Shown: in pieces, positions 1 through 9,049 of the stretch
Numbering within the stretch: the stretch's first letter is position 1
How the letters are laid out: every line of letters starts with the position of its first letter
Origin: Pseudomonas sp. PB101
GTDB lineage: Bacteria; Pseudomonadota; Gammaproteobacteria; Pseudomonadales; Pseudomonadaceae
Assembly (NCBI RefSeq): GCF_009764265.1
Contig: NZ_RWIR01000016.1
Span: 62,001 to 126,000, forward strand
DNA: 64,000 bases
Reading direction: 5' to 3'
Notes under the pieces: generated by a model
What the model was told of the DNA's origin: nothing
The model's database searches: none
What the model saw: the letters and a program-made list of their open reading frames with translations, nothing else
Position numbers and translations under genes: made by a program

Positions 1-389
1 GTGTTTTTCAGCAGGCGTTCCCAGTCCTGTTGCACCGCGCGCATCTCCGGACGCACGGCGGCGGGGGCCGGCGGCAGGCTGGTGGCCGGGTCGCCCTTCT
101 TCAGATAACCCCAGCGCCGGGCAAAATCGTTGCGTGCATCACTGAGCAACTTGAACGCGGCAGCCTTGCCGGCGGCGGCTTCGGTGGCGTTCTTGGCGAT
201 ACGCTGGGACAGCACGCGCAGCTCGCCGGCGTGGCCGATGTACTGTTTGTCGTAGGTAGCCTGGGTGTTGAGGTACGCGAAGTTGGCGAACAGCAGCATG
301 ATGAAGACGATCAGCGCGATGAACAGCACGATGATCTGCGACCGGCTGCGCGACCCTTCCATTGGCTTGCCTGCTTTTGCTTTTATCAT
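1..389 (-). CDS. pilJ: Type IV pilus methyl-accepting chemotaxis protein PilJ (N-terminal part, cut by window edge)
   Basis: This is the start of the transmembrane chemoreceptor of the Chp system, which controls twitching motility and surface sensing. The visible 129 residues run from a short cytoplasmic tail through a membrane helix (about residues 15-35, ending LLFANFAYLNTQ) into the periplasmic PilJ ligand-binding region, which contains the typical HAGELRVLSQRIAKNATEAA stretch. The ATG at 389 gives a Lys-rich leader; an internal ATG at 362 is an alternative start. The signalling domain lies beyond position 1. It follows pilI in the same direction, as in P. aeruginosa PA0408-PA0411. Identity is secure from the conserved N-terminus. 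Confidence 0.93.
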   Translation of the reverse strand, partial: MIKAKAGKPMEGSRSRSQIIVLFIALIVFIMLLFANFAYLNTQATYDKQYIGHAGELRVLSQRIAKNATEAAAGKAAAFKLLSDARNDFARRWGYLKKGDPATSLPPAPAAVRPEMRAVQQDWERLLKN

Positions 390-438
390 CGGTCCTCGCC
401 TGTTAACCAGCACCCTTGATGCCTACTGAGATCTACCC

Positions 439-531
439 CTGTGGGAGCGAGCCTGCTCGCGAAAGCGTTGCATCAGTCGACACTTATTTTGGCAGTCAGA
501 CCGCCTTCGCGAGCCAGCTCGCTCCCACAAG
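439..531. repeat. REPIN between pilI and pilJ
   Basis: Two inverted REP palindromes lie about 40 bases apart: GTGGGAGCGAGCCTGCTCGC at the left and its counterpart ending GCTCGCTCCCAC at the right. Both are the 'GTGGGAGCGAGC' type. The element lies inside the pilI-pilJ intergenic gap, so it may affect the stability of the polycistronic mRNA (inference). Confidence 0.88.
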
Positions 532-548
532 GTTCTGTGTTGTTCCGG

Positions 549-1088
549 TTACACCGCGACGCTCATGAACCCCTGGGACTGCGTCAACGCAAACGGGCTG
601 AACACCTGCCAACACTGCCCGCGCTGAAAGCGGCCTTTGACAAACGTCGCCATCGTTCCCTTCAACTCATCTGCCGGCATCGGCTCCAGGCTGTCCTGGG
701 CAAAGTGCTGGAGGCCGAAGACTTCATCGACCAGCAACCCGGCAAACACCTCGCCATGCTCGACCACCAACACCCGACGCTGCCTGCGCACCGCCGACAG
801 TTCGTGCCCGAAGAAGCCGCTCAAATCCATGACCGGCAGCAATCGCCCGCGCAGGTTGGCGACACCCTTGACCCAGGGTTTGACCCCGGGCAGCTGAGTC
901 AGGCGTGGCTCGTGCAAGACTTCGCTGACTTCACTCATGGGCGCAACGTACCAGTGCTCGCCCAGGCGAAAACCGATGCCGCTCCAGTTGTCCCGACGGG
1001 TCGGCTGGGACGGCAAGTCCGCCGCCAGCAATCGACAGCGTCGATCGATTTGCAGCAGCAGCTCGAAGGCCGTCAGCGACTCGTTCAT
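549..1088 (-). CDS. pilI: CheW-like chemotaxis coupling protein PilI
   Basis: A 179-residue single CheW-domain protein that links the receptor PilJ to the histidine kinase ChpA in the pilus chemosensory pathway. The CheW fold is visible from about residue 35, including VKGVANLRGRLLPVMDL, the segment that contacts receptor and kinase. It starts at the ATG at 1088, ten bases after the end of pilH, so pilG-pilH-pilI is a tight operon. Gene order and length match P. aeruginosa PilI. Confidence 0.92.
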   Translation of the reverse strand: MNESLTAFELLLQIDRRCRLLAADLPSQPTRRDNWSGIGFRLGEHWYVAPMSEVSEVLHEPRLTQLPGVKPWVKGVANLRGRLLPVMDLSGFFGHELSAVRRQRRVLVVEHGEVFAGLLVDEVFGLQHFAQDSLEPMPADELKGTMATFVKGRFQRGQCWQVFSPFALTQSQGFMSVAV

Positions 1089-1098
1089 GGCCTGCCGA

Positions 1099-1464
1099 TC
1101 AACCGGCCAGCACGCTGTTCAGCGTCTTGATCAGGGTGTCTTCGTCGACCGGTTTGGTCAGGTAGTCCTTGGCGCCCTGGCGCGTGCCCCAGACCTTGTC
1201 GGTATCCTGGTCCTTGGTGGTGATGATGATCACCGGGATGTGTCCGGTTTCCGGGTCCTTGGTCAACTGGCGGGTTGCCTGGAAGCCGTTGAGGCCGGGC
1301 ATGACGATGTCCATCAGGACCGCGTCGGGCTTTTCCTGGCGGGCCAGGGCCACGCCGTCGGCGCCGTTTTCGGCTTTCAACACTTCATGCCCGTGCTTTT
1401 CCAGCATGCCGGTCAGTTTGTACATTTCGGTCGGCGAATCATCGACGATCAGAATACGAGCCAT
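1099..1464 (-). CDS. pilH: Twitching motility response regulator PilH
   Basis: A stand-alone CheY-like receiver of 121 residues in the Chp pathway. The acidic pocket is seen at D8-D9, the phosphoacceptor at D52 in LMDIVMPG, and the conserved lysine at K104 in YLTKP. There is no output domain, so it acts by protein contact. PilH is thought to oppose PilG, affecting PilT-driven retraction or draining phosphate from the kinase. I chose the ATG at 1464 (MARILIVDD) over a start four codons upstream because the receiver fold begins immediately. Confidence 0.93.
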   Translation of the reverse strand: MARILIVDDSPTEMYKLTGMLEKHGHEVLKAENGADGVALARQEKPDAVLMDIVMPGLNGFQATRQLTKDPETGHIPVIIITTKDQDTDKVWGTRQGAKDYLTKPVDEDTLIKTLNSVLAG

Positions 1465-1521
1465 GGTCTTCCCCATTCTTGTCGGCGCCGGGCCCGATGG
1501 CCGAGCGTCACTGTGCGTGTC

Positions 1522-1926
1522 CTACTGCGGCAAAACGGCGGCGAAACCAGGAACATGGGCCTGGATCGCATCAAGCAATTCTTCCTTGCTGAAAGGCTTG
1601 GTCAAAAACTGGTCGGAGCCGACGATGCGCCCCTTGGCCTTGTCGAACAGGCCGTCCTTGGATGACAGCATAATCACTGGCGTGGACTTGAACGCGCTGT
1701 TGTTCTTGATCAGGGCGCAGGTCTGGTAGCCATCCAGGCGCGGCATCATGATGTCGACAAAGATGATGCCGGGGTGGTTGTCGGCGATCTTGGCCAGGGC
1801 ATCGAAGCCGTCGATGGCCGTGATGACCTCACAACCCACATTCTTGAGCAGCGTTTCGGCGGTGCGACGAATCGTCTTCGAATCGTCGATCACCATGACC
1901 TTCAAGGCGCTGGGGTGCTGTTCCAT
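1522..1926 (-). CDS. pilG: Twitching motility response regulator PilG
   Basis: A 134-residue CheY-like receiver, first gene of the pilG-H-I-J cluster. The phosphorylated aspartate is D58 in FVDIMMPRLDGYQ; the lysine is in FLTKPFS. PilG~P promotes pilus extension through PilB and feeds the CyaB-cAMP-Vfr branch in P. aeruginosa. The start MEQHPSALKVMVIDDSKT at 1926 matches the family length (about 135). It is transcribed divergently from gshB, with a REPIN in the shared intergenic region. Confidence 0.93.
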   Translation of the reverse strand: MEQHPSALKVMVIDDSKTIRRTAETLLKNVGCEVITAIDGFDALAKIADNHPGIIFVDIMMPRLDGYQTCALIKNNSAFKSTPVIMLSSKDGLFDKAKGRIVGSDQFLTKPFSKEELLDAIQAHVPGFAAVLPQ

Positions 1927-2144
1927 AAAATGCTCTACCGTCGCCTTTGCGAAACAATTTGTCCGTTTGCCGGTTAACGCGGCTCGAAACCCTTGATACT
2001 CAAGGGCCAGCACGACATGGCAGCCTTTTTAGCACAGTCTCCAGAACCAATCTATCGGCTGACCCGCAAGGTGGTTTTTCCTTGACCGGGAACACACTCA
2101 GCGCCACTCTGACGCCACTTTTATATGGCATCGCTTCTTTTAAT

Positions 2145-2246
2145 TGTAGGAGCGAGCACGCTCGCGATGGACGTCAACGATGACGCGGGAAACCTGACAC
2201 CCCCGCGGTGTCCTTGAGGTCATCGCGAGCAGGCTCGCTCCTACAG
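2145..2246. repeat. REPIN between pilG and gshB
   Basis: Inverted pair of 'GTAGGAGCGAGC' palindromes about 45 bases apart. Next to the left palindrome lies GACGTCAACGATGACGC, a motif that recurs beside other REPs of this type (near 40.66, 42.05, 42.72 and 47.85 kb). In the rest of the 356-base pilG-gshB gap I see nothing firm beyond room for two divergent promoters. Confidence 0.88.
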
Positions 2247-2282
2247 ATCGACACATGCCCCCAAAATTTCGAGGAAAACCCA

Positions 2283-3236
2283 ATGAGCGTTCGCGTCGGG
2301 ATTGTCATGGACCCTATCGCCAGCATTTCCTATAAAAAGGATAGCTCGCTGGCCATGCTGCTGGCCGCGCAGAAGCGTGGCTGGGAGCTGTTCTATATGG
2401 AGCAGCGCGACCTGTATCAGGGTGAAGGTCAGGCCAGGGCGCGGATGCGTCCGCTGCAGGTGTTCGCCAACCCGGAAAAATGGTTCGAGCTGGGCGCCGA
2501 AAGCGATGCGTTGTTGAGCGATCTGGACGTGATCCTGATGCGCAAGGATCCGCCGTTCGACATGGAGTTCGTCTACTCCACCTACTTGCTGGAACAGGCC
2601 GAGCGCGCCGGCGTGCTGGTGGTCAACAAGCCGCAGAGCCTGCGCGACTGCAACGAGAAGCTGTTCGCCACGCTGTTCCCGCAGTGCACCCCGCCGACCG
2701 TGGTCAGCCGCCGGGCCGACGTGCTGCGCGAATTTGCCGCCAAACACGGTGATGTGATCCTCAAGCCGCTGGACGGCATGGGCGGCACTTCGATTTTCCG
2801 CCACCGCGCGGGCGATCCGAACCTGTCGGTGATCCTCGAAACCCTGACCGCCCTCGGCGCACAGCAGATCATGGGCCAGGCCTACCTGCCGGCCATCAAG
2901 GACGGCGACAAACGCATCCTGATGATCGACGGCGAGCCGGTGGATTATTGCCTGGCACGGATTCCGGCCCAGGGCGAAACCCGTGGCAACCTGGCCGCCG
3001 GCGGCCGTGGCGAAGCCCGCCCGCTGACCGACAAGGATCGCTGGATCGCCGCACAAGTCGGCCCGACCCTGCGTGAAAAAGGCTTGCTGTTCGTTGGCCT
3101 GGACGTGATCGGCGAGCACCTGACCGAAATCAACGTCACCAGCCCGACCTGCATTCGCGAGATTGATAATGCATTTGGCACCGATATTGGCGGCATGCTG
3201 ATGGATGCCATCGATCAGAAGCTCAAGGCACGTTGA
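2283..3236 (+). CDS. gshB: Glutathione synthetase
   Basis: An ATP-grasp ligase of 317 residues that joins gamma-glutamylcysteine and glycine, the last step of glutathione synthesis in the cytoplasm. Visible marks are the N-terminal MSVRVGIVMDPIASI, the nucleotide-binding ILKPLDGMGGTSIFR loop and the C-terminal metal and substrate segment EINVTSPTCIREID. The ATG at 2283 follows GAGGAAAACCCA, a good ribosome binding site. It precedes tonB3, as in P. aeruginosa (PA0407-PA0406). Confidence 0.96.
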   Translation: MSVRVGIVMDPIASISYKKDSSLAMLLAAQKRGWELFYMEQRDLYQGEGQARARMRPLQVFANPEKWFELGAESDALLSDLDVILMRKDPPFDMEFVYSTYLLEQAERAGVLVVNKPQSLRDCNEKLFATLFPQCTPPTVVSRRADVLREFAAKHGDVILKPLDGMGGTSIFRHRAGDPNLSVILETLTALGAQQIMGQAYLPAIKDGDKRILMIDGEPVDYCLARIPAQGETRGNLAAGGRGEARPLTDKDRWIAAQVGPTLREKGLLFVGLDVIGEHLTEINVTSPTCIREIDNAFGTDIGGMLMDAIDQKLKAR

Positions 3237-3300
3237 TTAGCCAAACCAACATTGCGTTATCATGCGCGGCCTGTGAAAACGCGATGTTGGTTTCCTTGTC

Positions 3301-4200
3301 ATGACCCTCCCGTCCGATCTGCCTGCCGAACTCGCCCATCGTGGCGTGCGCCCGGCCGATCGCCTTGGTTTTACCCTGTTCCTGGCAGCGCTGATCCACC
3401 TGGCCTTGCTGTTGGGCATCGGCTTTGCCGTGGTCGAACCCAAGCAGATCAGCAAAACCCTGGAAATCACCCTCGCCACCTTCAAAAGCGAAAAAAAGCC
3501 CGAGAAGGCCGATTTCCTGGCCCAGGAACATCAGCAAGGCAGCGGCACCCTGGATAAAAAGGCGATCCCCAAGACCACCGAGGTCGCACCATTCCAGGAC
3601 AACAAGGTACAGAAAGTCACGCCACCACCGGCCGCCAAGCCTGAAGTGCAGGAGGCTCCGCCGAAGGCTGCCGTGACCACCGTGGCGCCGAAGCCGAAAA
3701 AAGCCCCCGCCAAGACCGAGGAACCCAAGACCGAGGTCAAACCCCAGGTCCAGGCGCCAACGTTCGACAGCGAACGACTGTCCAGCGACATCGCCAGCCT
3801 CGAAGCGGAACTGGCCGCCGAACAGCAGCTGTACGCCAAGCGCCCGCGCATTCACCGCTTGAGCGCGGCCTCGACCATGCGCGACAAGGGCGCCTGGTAC
3901 AAGGACGAATGGCGCAAGAAGGTTGAGCGCATCGGCAACCTCAACTACCCCGACGAAGCACGGCGCAAACAGATCTACGGCAACTTGCGCCTGATGGTGT
4001 CGATCAACCGCGACGGTTCGCTGTACGAGGTGTTGGTGCTGGAGTCTTCCGGCCAGCCGCTGCTCGACCAGGCGGCGCAGCGGATCGTGCGGCTGGCGGC
4101 GCCGTTTGCACCCTTTACCGGTGATCTGTCGGATGTAGACCGGCTGGAGATCATCCGCACCTGGAAATTCGCCCGCGGCGACCGACTCTCCAGCAATTGA
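3301..4200 (+). CDS. tonB3: TonB-family energy transducer TonB3
   Basis: A 299-residue inner-membrane protein with one N-terminal membrane anchor (about residues 22-44), a long Pro/Lys/Ala-rich periplasmic spacer (about 70-150), and a TonB C-terminal domain (about 210-299) with the typical YPDEARRKQIYGNLRLMVSI strand. TonB proteins pass proton-motive force from ExbB/ExbD to outer-membrane receptors. The P. aeruginosa homologue at this place (PA0406) was named TonB3 and linked to twitching motility, which fits its position near pilGHIJ. No exbBD genes lie beside it, so it must borrow them. Confidence 0.85.
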   Translation: MTLPSDLPAELAHRGVRPADRLGFTLFLAALIHLALLLGIGFAVVEPKQISKTLEITLATFKSEKKPEKADFLAQEHQQGSGTLDKKAIPKTTEVAPFQDNKVQKVTPPPAAKPEVQEAPPKAAVTTVAPKPKKAPAKTEEPKTEVKPQVQAPTFDSERLSSDIASLEAELAAEQQLYAKRPRIHRLSAASTMRDKGAWYKDEWRKKVERIGNLNYPDEARRKQIYGNLRLMVSINRDGSLYEVLVLESSGQPLLDQAAQRIVRLAAPFAPFTGDLSDVDRLEIIRTWKFARGDRLSSN

Positions 4201-4214
4201 CCACCCCCGAAACC

Positions 4215-4306
4215 CTGTGGGAGCGAGCTTGCTCGCGATGACAACTTCACATCCAACAAAGATGTCGACTGCCAGGCCGCCATCGCGAGCAAGCTCGCTC
4301 CCACAG
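4215..4306. repeat. REPIN between tonB3 and algH
   Basis: A perfect inverted pair of GTGGGAGCGAGCTTGCTCGC palindromes separated by about 44 bases. It starts 15 bases after the tonB3 stop codon. Confidence 0.92.
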
Positions 4307-4392
4307 GAATCCAAGTCGTCAGAGGGGATTTGAGGCATTTCCCATGCATCCCCAGCTTGTCAGTTCGCCCCTCGAACGCCACACTAGCGCAC

Positions 4393-4965
4393 ATGAAAAA
4401 CGTCAGCCCCAGCTACCTCAAGCATCAATTCCTGATCGCCATGCCGCACATGGCCGACCCGAACTTTGCGCACACCTTGACCTACATCGTCGAGCACACG
4501 GCCAATGGGGCCATGGGGCTGGTGGTCAACCGTCCGCAAGAGCTGAGCCTGGCCGATATCCTCGAGCAATTACGCCCGGATATCGAACCGCCAGCGCTCT
4601 GCCAGCATGTGCCGATCTTTGTCGGCGGCCCGGTACAGACCGATCGCGGCTTCGTCCTTCACCCCAAGGGGCTGACGTTCCAGGCAACCGTTGATCTGGA
4701 AGACGAGTTAGCCCTGTCGACCACCCAGGACATCCTGTTCGCCATCGCTGACGGCGTCGGCCCGGCAAAAAGCCTGATCGCCCTCGGCTATGCCGGTTGG
4801 GAAGCCGGTCAACTGGAGGCCGAACTGGCGCAGAACGCCTGGCTGAACTGCCCGTTCGACGCCGATATCCTGTTCAACACCAGCAGCGAACTGCGCCTGG
4901 AAGCGGCGGCCAAACACCTGGGCGTCAACCTCAGCCTGCTGACCAGCCAGGCGGGGCACGCCTGA
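4393..4965 (+). CDS. algH: YqgE/AlgH family protein
   Basis: A 190-residue cytoplasmic protein of the YqgE (DUF179) family. In P. aeruginosa the homologue AlgH affects alginate production, but its biochemical role is not established. The family signature is clear: FLIAMPHMADPNFAHTLTYI near the N-terminus and GALGLVVNRP-like GAMGLVVNRP at about residue 40, plus FVGGPVQTDRGFVLH. The ATG at 4393 is chosen because family homology begins right after it; an upstream in-frame start at 4330 is unlikely. It overlaps ruvX by one base (TGATG), showing a translationally coupled pair. Confidence 0.93.
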   Translation: MKNVSPSYLKHQFLIAMPHMADPNFAHTLTYIVEHTANGAMGLVVNRPQELSLADILEQLRPDIEPPALCQHVPIFVGGPVQTDRGFVLHPKGLTFQATVDLEDELALSTTQDILFAIADGVGPAKSLIALGYAGWEAGQLEAELAQNAWLNCPFDADILFNTSSELRLEAAAKHLGVNLSLLTSQAGHA

Positions 4966-5402
4966 TGGCCCTGCGGCTGATTCTCGGATTCGACTACGGC
5001 ACCAAACAGATCGGCGTTGCGGTCGGCCAGGTGGTGACCGGCCAGGCCCGCGAGCTGTGCACGCTCAAAGCGCAGAACGGCATCCCTGACTGGAACCAGC
5101 TCGAAGCCCTCATCAAGGAATGGAAGCCCGATGCCGTGGTGGTCGGCCTGCCGTTGAACATGGACGGTACACCCAGTGACATGTGCGCCCGCGCGGAAAA
5201 GTTCGCCCGGCGCCTGAACGGCCGCTTCAACCTGCCCTTCTATACCCACGATGAACGCCTGACCACCTACGAGGCCAAGGGCGAACGCCTGGCGCGTGGC
5301 GGGCAGAAAGGCAGTTACCGCGACAACCCGGTCGATGCCATCGCCGCCGCCCTGCTGCTGCAAGGCTGGCTCGACGAAAACACCGCACTGTTTGAATCCT
5401 GA
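4965..5402 (+). CDS. ruvX: Holliday junction resolvase-like RuvX/YqgF
   Basis: A 145-residue RNase H-fold nuclease. Bacterial YqgF is essential in E. coli and acts in 16S rRNA 5' end maturation; a resolvase role has also been proposed. The first catalytic strand is ILGFDYGTKQIGVAV with the acidic D10, the second acidic region is VVGLPLNMDGTP, and the third is at DAIAAALLLQGWL. The start overlaps the algH stop, so the two are co-translated. Length and gene pairing with algH are typical of gammaproteobacteria. Confidence 0.93.
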   Translation: MALRLILGFDYGTKQIGVAVGQVVTGQARELCTLKAQNGIPDWNQLEALIKEWKPDAVVVGLPLNMDGTPSDMCARAEKFARRLNGRFNLPFYTHDERLTTYEAKGERLARGGQKGSYRDNPVDAIAAALLLQGWLDENTALFES

Positions 5403-5432
5403 AGAGCCGCCGCGCGTCTCACTTAGCTACAA

Positions 5433-5463
5433 CCCGAGCCACACCCGCACAAGCCGGCTCGGG
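5433..5463 (+). promoter_or_regulatory. Candidate hairpin in the pyrR leader
   Basis: Perfect 8-base inverted repeat CCCGAGCC ... GGCTCGGG with a 15-base loop, ending 17 bases before the pyrR start codon and just ahead of its AAGGAG ribosome site. No U-run follows, so it is not an obvious terminator. It could be a PyrR or translation control site, but that is inference. Confidence 0.35.
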
Positions 5464-5480
5464 CCCAAGAAGGAGCAACC

Positions 5481-5984
5481 ATGAGCCTGCCCAATCCCGC
5501 CGAACTGATCAGCCAGATGGCCACGCGCCTGAAGGCCCACCTGGAACACCGTGGCATCAGCGATCCGCGCTTCATCGGCATCCGTACCGGCGGCGTCTGG
5601 GTGGCCCAGGCCCTGCTCAAGGAACTGGGCAGCGATGAGCCACTCGGCACCCTGGACGTGTCCTTCTACCGTGACGATTTCAGCCAGAACGGCCTGCACC
5701 CACAGGTTCGCCCTTCGGCGCTGCCGTTCGAGATCGAAGGCCAGCACCTGGTGCTGATCGACGACGTGCTGATGAGCGGGCGGACCATCCGCGCCGCCAT
5801 GAACGAACTGTTCGACTACGGCCGCCCGGCCAGCGTGACGCTGGTGTGCATGCTGGACCTGGACGCCGGCGAACTGCCGATCCGCCCGAACGTGGTTGGC
5901 GCCACCCTGTCGCTGGCCGCCCACGAACGGGTGAAACTGTCCGGCCCGGAGCTCGCGCTCGAACTGCAAGACCTCGCCCTTTAA
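5481..5984 (+). CDS. pyrR: Bifunctional pyr operon regulator / uracil phosphoribosyltransferase PyrR
   Basis: A 167-residue phosphoribosyltransferase-fold protein. The PRPP-binding motif [17 protein letters not shown] is intact at about residues 90-106, so uracil phosphoribosyltransferase activity is possible. In Bacillus, PyrR binds RNA to attenuate pyr genes. In pseudomonads it heads the pyrR-pyrB-pyrC' group and its regulatory mode is less clear. AAGGAG lies 7 bases before the ATG. A hairpin precedes the gene. Confidence 0.93.
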   Translation: MSLPNPAELISQMATRLKAHLEHRGISDPRFIGIRTGGVWVAQALLKELGSDEPLGTLDVSFYRDDFSQNGLHPQVRPSALPFEIEGQHLVLIDDVLMSGRTIRAAMNELFDYGRPASVTLVCMLDLDAGELPIRPNVVGATLSLAAHERVKLSGPELALELQDLAL

Positions 5985-6011
5985 TTCGCCCTATTGAGAG
6001 TCCCCCTCGCG

Positions 6012-7016
6012 ATGACGCCTCTAGAAACCAAGCGCCCGCTGCAGCTCAATGATCAGGGCCAGCTGCGCCACTTCCTCTCGCTCGACGGTTTGCGCCGCGA
6101 GTTGCTGACGGAAATCCTCGACACCGCCGACTCCTTCCTCGAAGTCGGCGCCCGGGCCGTGAAGAAAGTCCCGTTGCTGCGCGGCAAGACCGTGTGCAAC
6201 GTGTTCTTCGAGAACTCGACCCGCACCCGCACCACCTTCGAACTGGCGGCCCAGCGGCTCTCGGCGGACGTAATCACCCTCAACGTGTCGACATCTTCGG
6301 CGAGCAAGGGGGAAACCCTGCTCGACACCCTGCGCAACCTCGAAGCCATGGCCGCCGACATGTTCGTCGTGCGCCACGGTGATTCCGGCGCCGCGCACTT
6401 CATCGCCGAGCATGTTTGCCCGCAAGTGGCGATCATCAACGGCGGCGACGGCCGTCACGCGCACCCGACCCAGGGCATGCTCGACATGCTGACCATCCGC
6501 CGGCACAAGGGCAGTTTCGAAAACCTTTCGGTGGCCATCGTCGGCGACATCCTGCACTCGCGGGTCGCGCGCTCGAACATGCTGGCCCTGAAAACCCTCG
6601 GCTGCCCGGACATTCGCGTGATCGCGCCGAAAACCCTGCTGCCGATCGGCATCGAGCAATACGGCGTGAAGGTCTACACCGACATGACCGAAGGCCTGAA
6701 AGACGTGGACGTGGTGATCATGTTGCGTCTGCAGCGTGAACGCATGACCGGCGGCCTGTTGCCGAGCGAAGGCGAGTTCTACCGCCTGTTCGGCCTGACC
6801 ACCGCACGCCTGGCCGGCGCCAAGCCCGACGCCATCGTGATGCACCCGGGGCCGATCAACCGTGGTGTGGAAATCGAGTCGGCAGTGGCTGACGGCCCGC
6901 ACTCGGTGATCCTCAACCAGGTGACCTACGGGATCGCCATTCGTATGGCCGTGCTGTCCATGGCCATGAGCGGGCAAACAGCCCAGCGCCAATTCGAGCA
7001 GGAGAACGCCCAGTGA
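6012..7016 (+). CDS. pyrB: Aspartate carbamoyltransferase catalytic subunit
   Basis: A 334-residue enzyme joining carbamoyl phosphate to L-aspartate, the committed step of pyrimidine synthesis. Carbamoyl-phosphate site motifs [12 protein letters not shown] and [12 protein letters not shown] and the aspartate-domain [13 protein letters not shown] are all present. Pseudomonas ATCase forms a dodecamer with the inactive dihydroorotase-like pyrC' product rather than a PyrI subunit. The ATG at 6012 ([12 protein letters not shown]) matches homologues. The last four bases overlap pyrC' (ATGA). Confidence 0.96.
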   Translation: MTPLETKRPLQLNDQGQLRHFLSLDGLRRELLTEILDTADSFLEVGARAVKKVPLLRGKTVCNVFFENSTRTRTTFELAAQRLSADVITLNVSTSSASKGETLLDTLRNLEAMAADMFVVRHGDSGAAHFIAEHVCPQVAIINGGDGRHAHPTQGMLDMLTIRRHKGSFENLSVAIVGDILHSRVARSNMLALKTLGCPDIRVIAPKTLLPIGIEQYGVKVYTDMTEGLKDVDVVIMLRLQRERMTGGLLPSEGEFYRLFGLTTARLAGAKPDAIVMHPGPINRGVEIESAVADGPHSVILNQVTYGIAIRMAVLSMAMSGQTAQRQFEQENAQ

Positions 7017-8284
7017 AGCTCAGCATTCTCGGTGCCCGCGTGATCGATCCAGCCAGTGGCCTGGATCAAGTAACCGACATCCACATTGAAGCCTGCAAAG
7101 TCGTCGCCCTTGGCGCTGCGCCAGCCGGTTTTGTCGCCGTCGACACGATCGATGCCAAAGGACTGGTTGCCGCTCCCGGCCTGGTCGATCTCAACGTCGC
7201 CCTGCGCGAACCGGGTTACAGCCGCAAAGGCTCGATCGTCAGCGAAACCCGCGCCGCGGCGGCTGGCGGCGTGACCAGCCTGTGCTGCCCGCCAAAAACC
7301 AAACCGGTGCTGGACACTTCGGCGGTGGCCGAGCTGATCCTCGACCGCGCCCGCGAGGCCGGCAACACCAAGGTCTTCCCGATTGGTGCCCTGAGCAAAG
7401 GCCTGGACGGTGAACAGCTGGCAGAGCTGGTGGCACTGCGCGACGCCGGTTGCGTGGCCTTCGGCAATGGCCTGGAGAGTTTCCGCAACACCCGCACCCT
7501 GTGCCGGGCACTGGACTACGCAGCGACCTTCGACCTGACGGTGATTTTCAACTCACAGGATCACGACCTGGCCGAGGGTGGCCTGGCCCACGAAGGTCCG
7601 ACCGCCAGCTTCCTTGGCCTGCCGGGCATTCCGGAAAGCGCCGAGACCGTCGCCCTGGCCCGGGATCTGCTGCTGGTTGAGCAGACCGGCGTGCGCGCAC
7701 ACTTCAGCCAGCTCACCAGCGCACGCGGTGTGGAGCTGATCGCCCAGGCCCAGGCCCGAGGCCTGAAGGTGACCGCGGATGTCGCCCTGTACCAGTTGAT
7801 CCTGACCGACGAAGCCCTGATCGGCTTCAGCAGCCTGTATCACGTCCAGCCGCCGCTACGCACCCACGCCGACCGCGAGGGCCTGCGCGCTGCGGTGAAA
7901 TCCGGCGTTATCTCGGCTATTTCCAGCCACCACCAACCCCATGAGCGTGACGCCAAGCTGGCACCGTTCGGGGCGACCGAACCGGGCATCAGCAGCGTTG
8001 AACTGTTGCTGCCACTGGCGATGACCCTGGTCGAAGACGGTTTGCTGGACCTGCCGACACTGCTCGAACGCCTGAGCACCGGCCCTGCCGAGGCCTTGCG
8101 GCTGCCGGCAGGCAAACTGGCGGTCGGTGGCGCGGCGGATATCGTGCTGTTCGACCCTACGGCGTCCACCGTCGCGGGCGAAAGCTGGCTGTCCAAGGGT
8201 GAGAACTGCCCGTTCATTGGCCACAGCCTGCCGGGTGTGGTGCGTTACACCCTGGTGGATGGGCGGATCAGCCACCAGGCGTAA
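7013..8284 (+). CDS. pyrC': Dihydroorotase-like non-catalytic subunit of aspartate carbamoyltransferase (PyrC'/PyrX)
   Basis: A 423-residue amidohydrolase-fold protein. Active dihydroorotases carry a zinc-binding HxH motif after the first strand; here the same place reads [15 protein letters not shown], so both histidines are replaced (N and A). It should therefore be structural: in Pseudomonas this pseudo-dihydroorotase is needed to assemble active ATCase with PyrB. The reading-frame overlap with pyrB supports equal production. A true pyrC must exist elsewhere in the genome. Confidence 0.92.
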   Translation: MKLSILGARVIDPASGLDQVTDIHIEACKVVALGAAPAGFVAVDTIDAKGLVAAPGLVDLNVALREPGYSRKGSIVSETRAAAAGGVTSLCCPPKTKPVLDTSAVAELILDRAREAGNTKVFPIGALSKGLDGEQLAELVALRDAGCVAFGNGLESFRNTRTLCRALDYAATFDLTVIFNSQDHDLAEGGLAHEGPTASFLGLPGIPESAETVALARDLLLVEQTGVRAHFSQLTSARGVELIAQAQARGLKVTADVALYQLILTDEALIGFSSLYHVQPPLRTHADREGLRAAVKSGVISAISSHHQPHERDAKLAPFGATEPGISSVELLLPLAMTLVEDGLLDLPTLLERLSTGPAEALRLPAGKLAVGGAADIVLFDPTASTVAGESWLSKGENCPFIGHSLPGVVRYTLVDGRISHQA

Positions 8285-8298
8285 AACCGCGTCGCTCC

Positions 8299-8365
8299 AA
8301 TCGCGGGCAAGCCCGCTCCCACAGGATTGAGATGATCCCTGTGGGAGCGCGCTTGCCCGCGATGG
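8299..8365. repeat. REPIN between pyrC' and TM2 gene
   Basis: Inverted pair of GTGGGAGCGGGCTTGCCCGC-type palindromes with a short (about 17-base) centre, lying between two convergent genes. The right arm carries GAGCGCGC instead of GAGCGGGC. Confidence 0.88.
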
Positions 8366-8369
8366 CGTC

Positions 8370-8798
8370 TTAGAAGGCGCCTCTGTTCTGAGCATTACGC
8401 ACCGAAACCTGGTCATTCAACGTCCAGAAGTCATACAGCACCCCCAGAAAGAACAACCCGCCGGTCAACAGGTACAGCAACCCGCTGATCCATTTCCCCT
8501 GATACATCCGGTGCACGCCGAACACCCCGAGAAACGTCAGCAGAATCCACGCCACGTTGTATTCGACAGGTCCCGCGGTAAAGCGCAGGTCAGCCTCGCG
8601 ATCCATTGCCGGGATCAGGAAAAGGTCGATCAGCCAGCCAATTCCCAGCAAACCAAAGGTGAAGAACCAGATCGTCCCGGTCACCGGCTTGCCGTAATAG
8701 AAGCGGTGAGCGCCGGTAAACCCGAAAATCCACAGCAAATAACCAATCACTTTGCTGTGGGTGTCTTGCTGCGGAACAGTCTGTTGATAGGGGTTCAT
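8370..8798 (-). CDS. TM2 domain-containing membrane protein
   Basis: A 142-residue integral membrane protein with four hydrophobic segments arranged as a duplicated TM2 unit. The TM2 signature appears twice as GAHRFYYGKPVTGTIWFFT and GVHRMYQGKWISGLLYLLTG. The function of bacterial TM2 proteins is not known. The start MNPYQQTVPQQ at 8798 is preferred; starts further upstream lack a ribosome site. It converges with pyrC', a REPIN lying between the stops. Confidence 0.85.
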   Translation of the reverse strand: MNPYQQTVPQQDTHSKVIGYLLWIFGFTGAHRFYYGKPVTGTIWFFTFGLLGIGWLIDLFLIPAMDREADLRFTAGPVEYNVAWILLTFLGVFGVHRMYQGKWISGLLYLLTGGLFFLGVLYDFWTLNDQVSVRNAQNRGAF

Positions 8799-9049
8799 GA
8801 ATGACCTCGATTCGCGCGATAGATAAATATTCTTCATTTCTTTGTGACTTTTTTACAGGCACCCGACGTATGGCAAGTGCTACCTTCGCACCTGTCAAAG
8901 CCTTGTAACACCGGACTTCTGTCCGACAATTGCGCCATTTTGCCGCTTTTTTGCCACCATTGCCCCCCGGATTGAATCGACCAACGGCCTCGGAAGCGAC
9001 AAAAAAGCTGTTATAAAGTTGCGCGCTAACCTATTAAGAGCCTTGCCTA

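Noticed and set aside
3223..4338. A 371-codon frame on the minus strand
   Set aside because: Lies opposite tonB3 and crosses a REPIN; composition (Gly/Leu/Phe runs) reflects the reverse complement of the tonB3 Pro/Lys-rich region.
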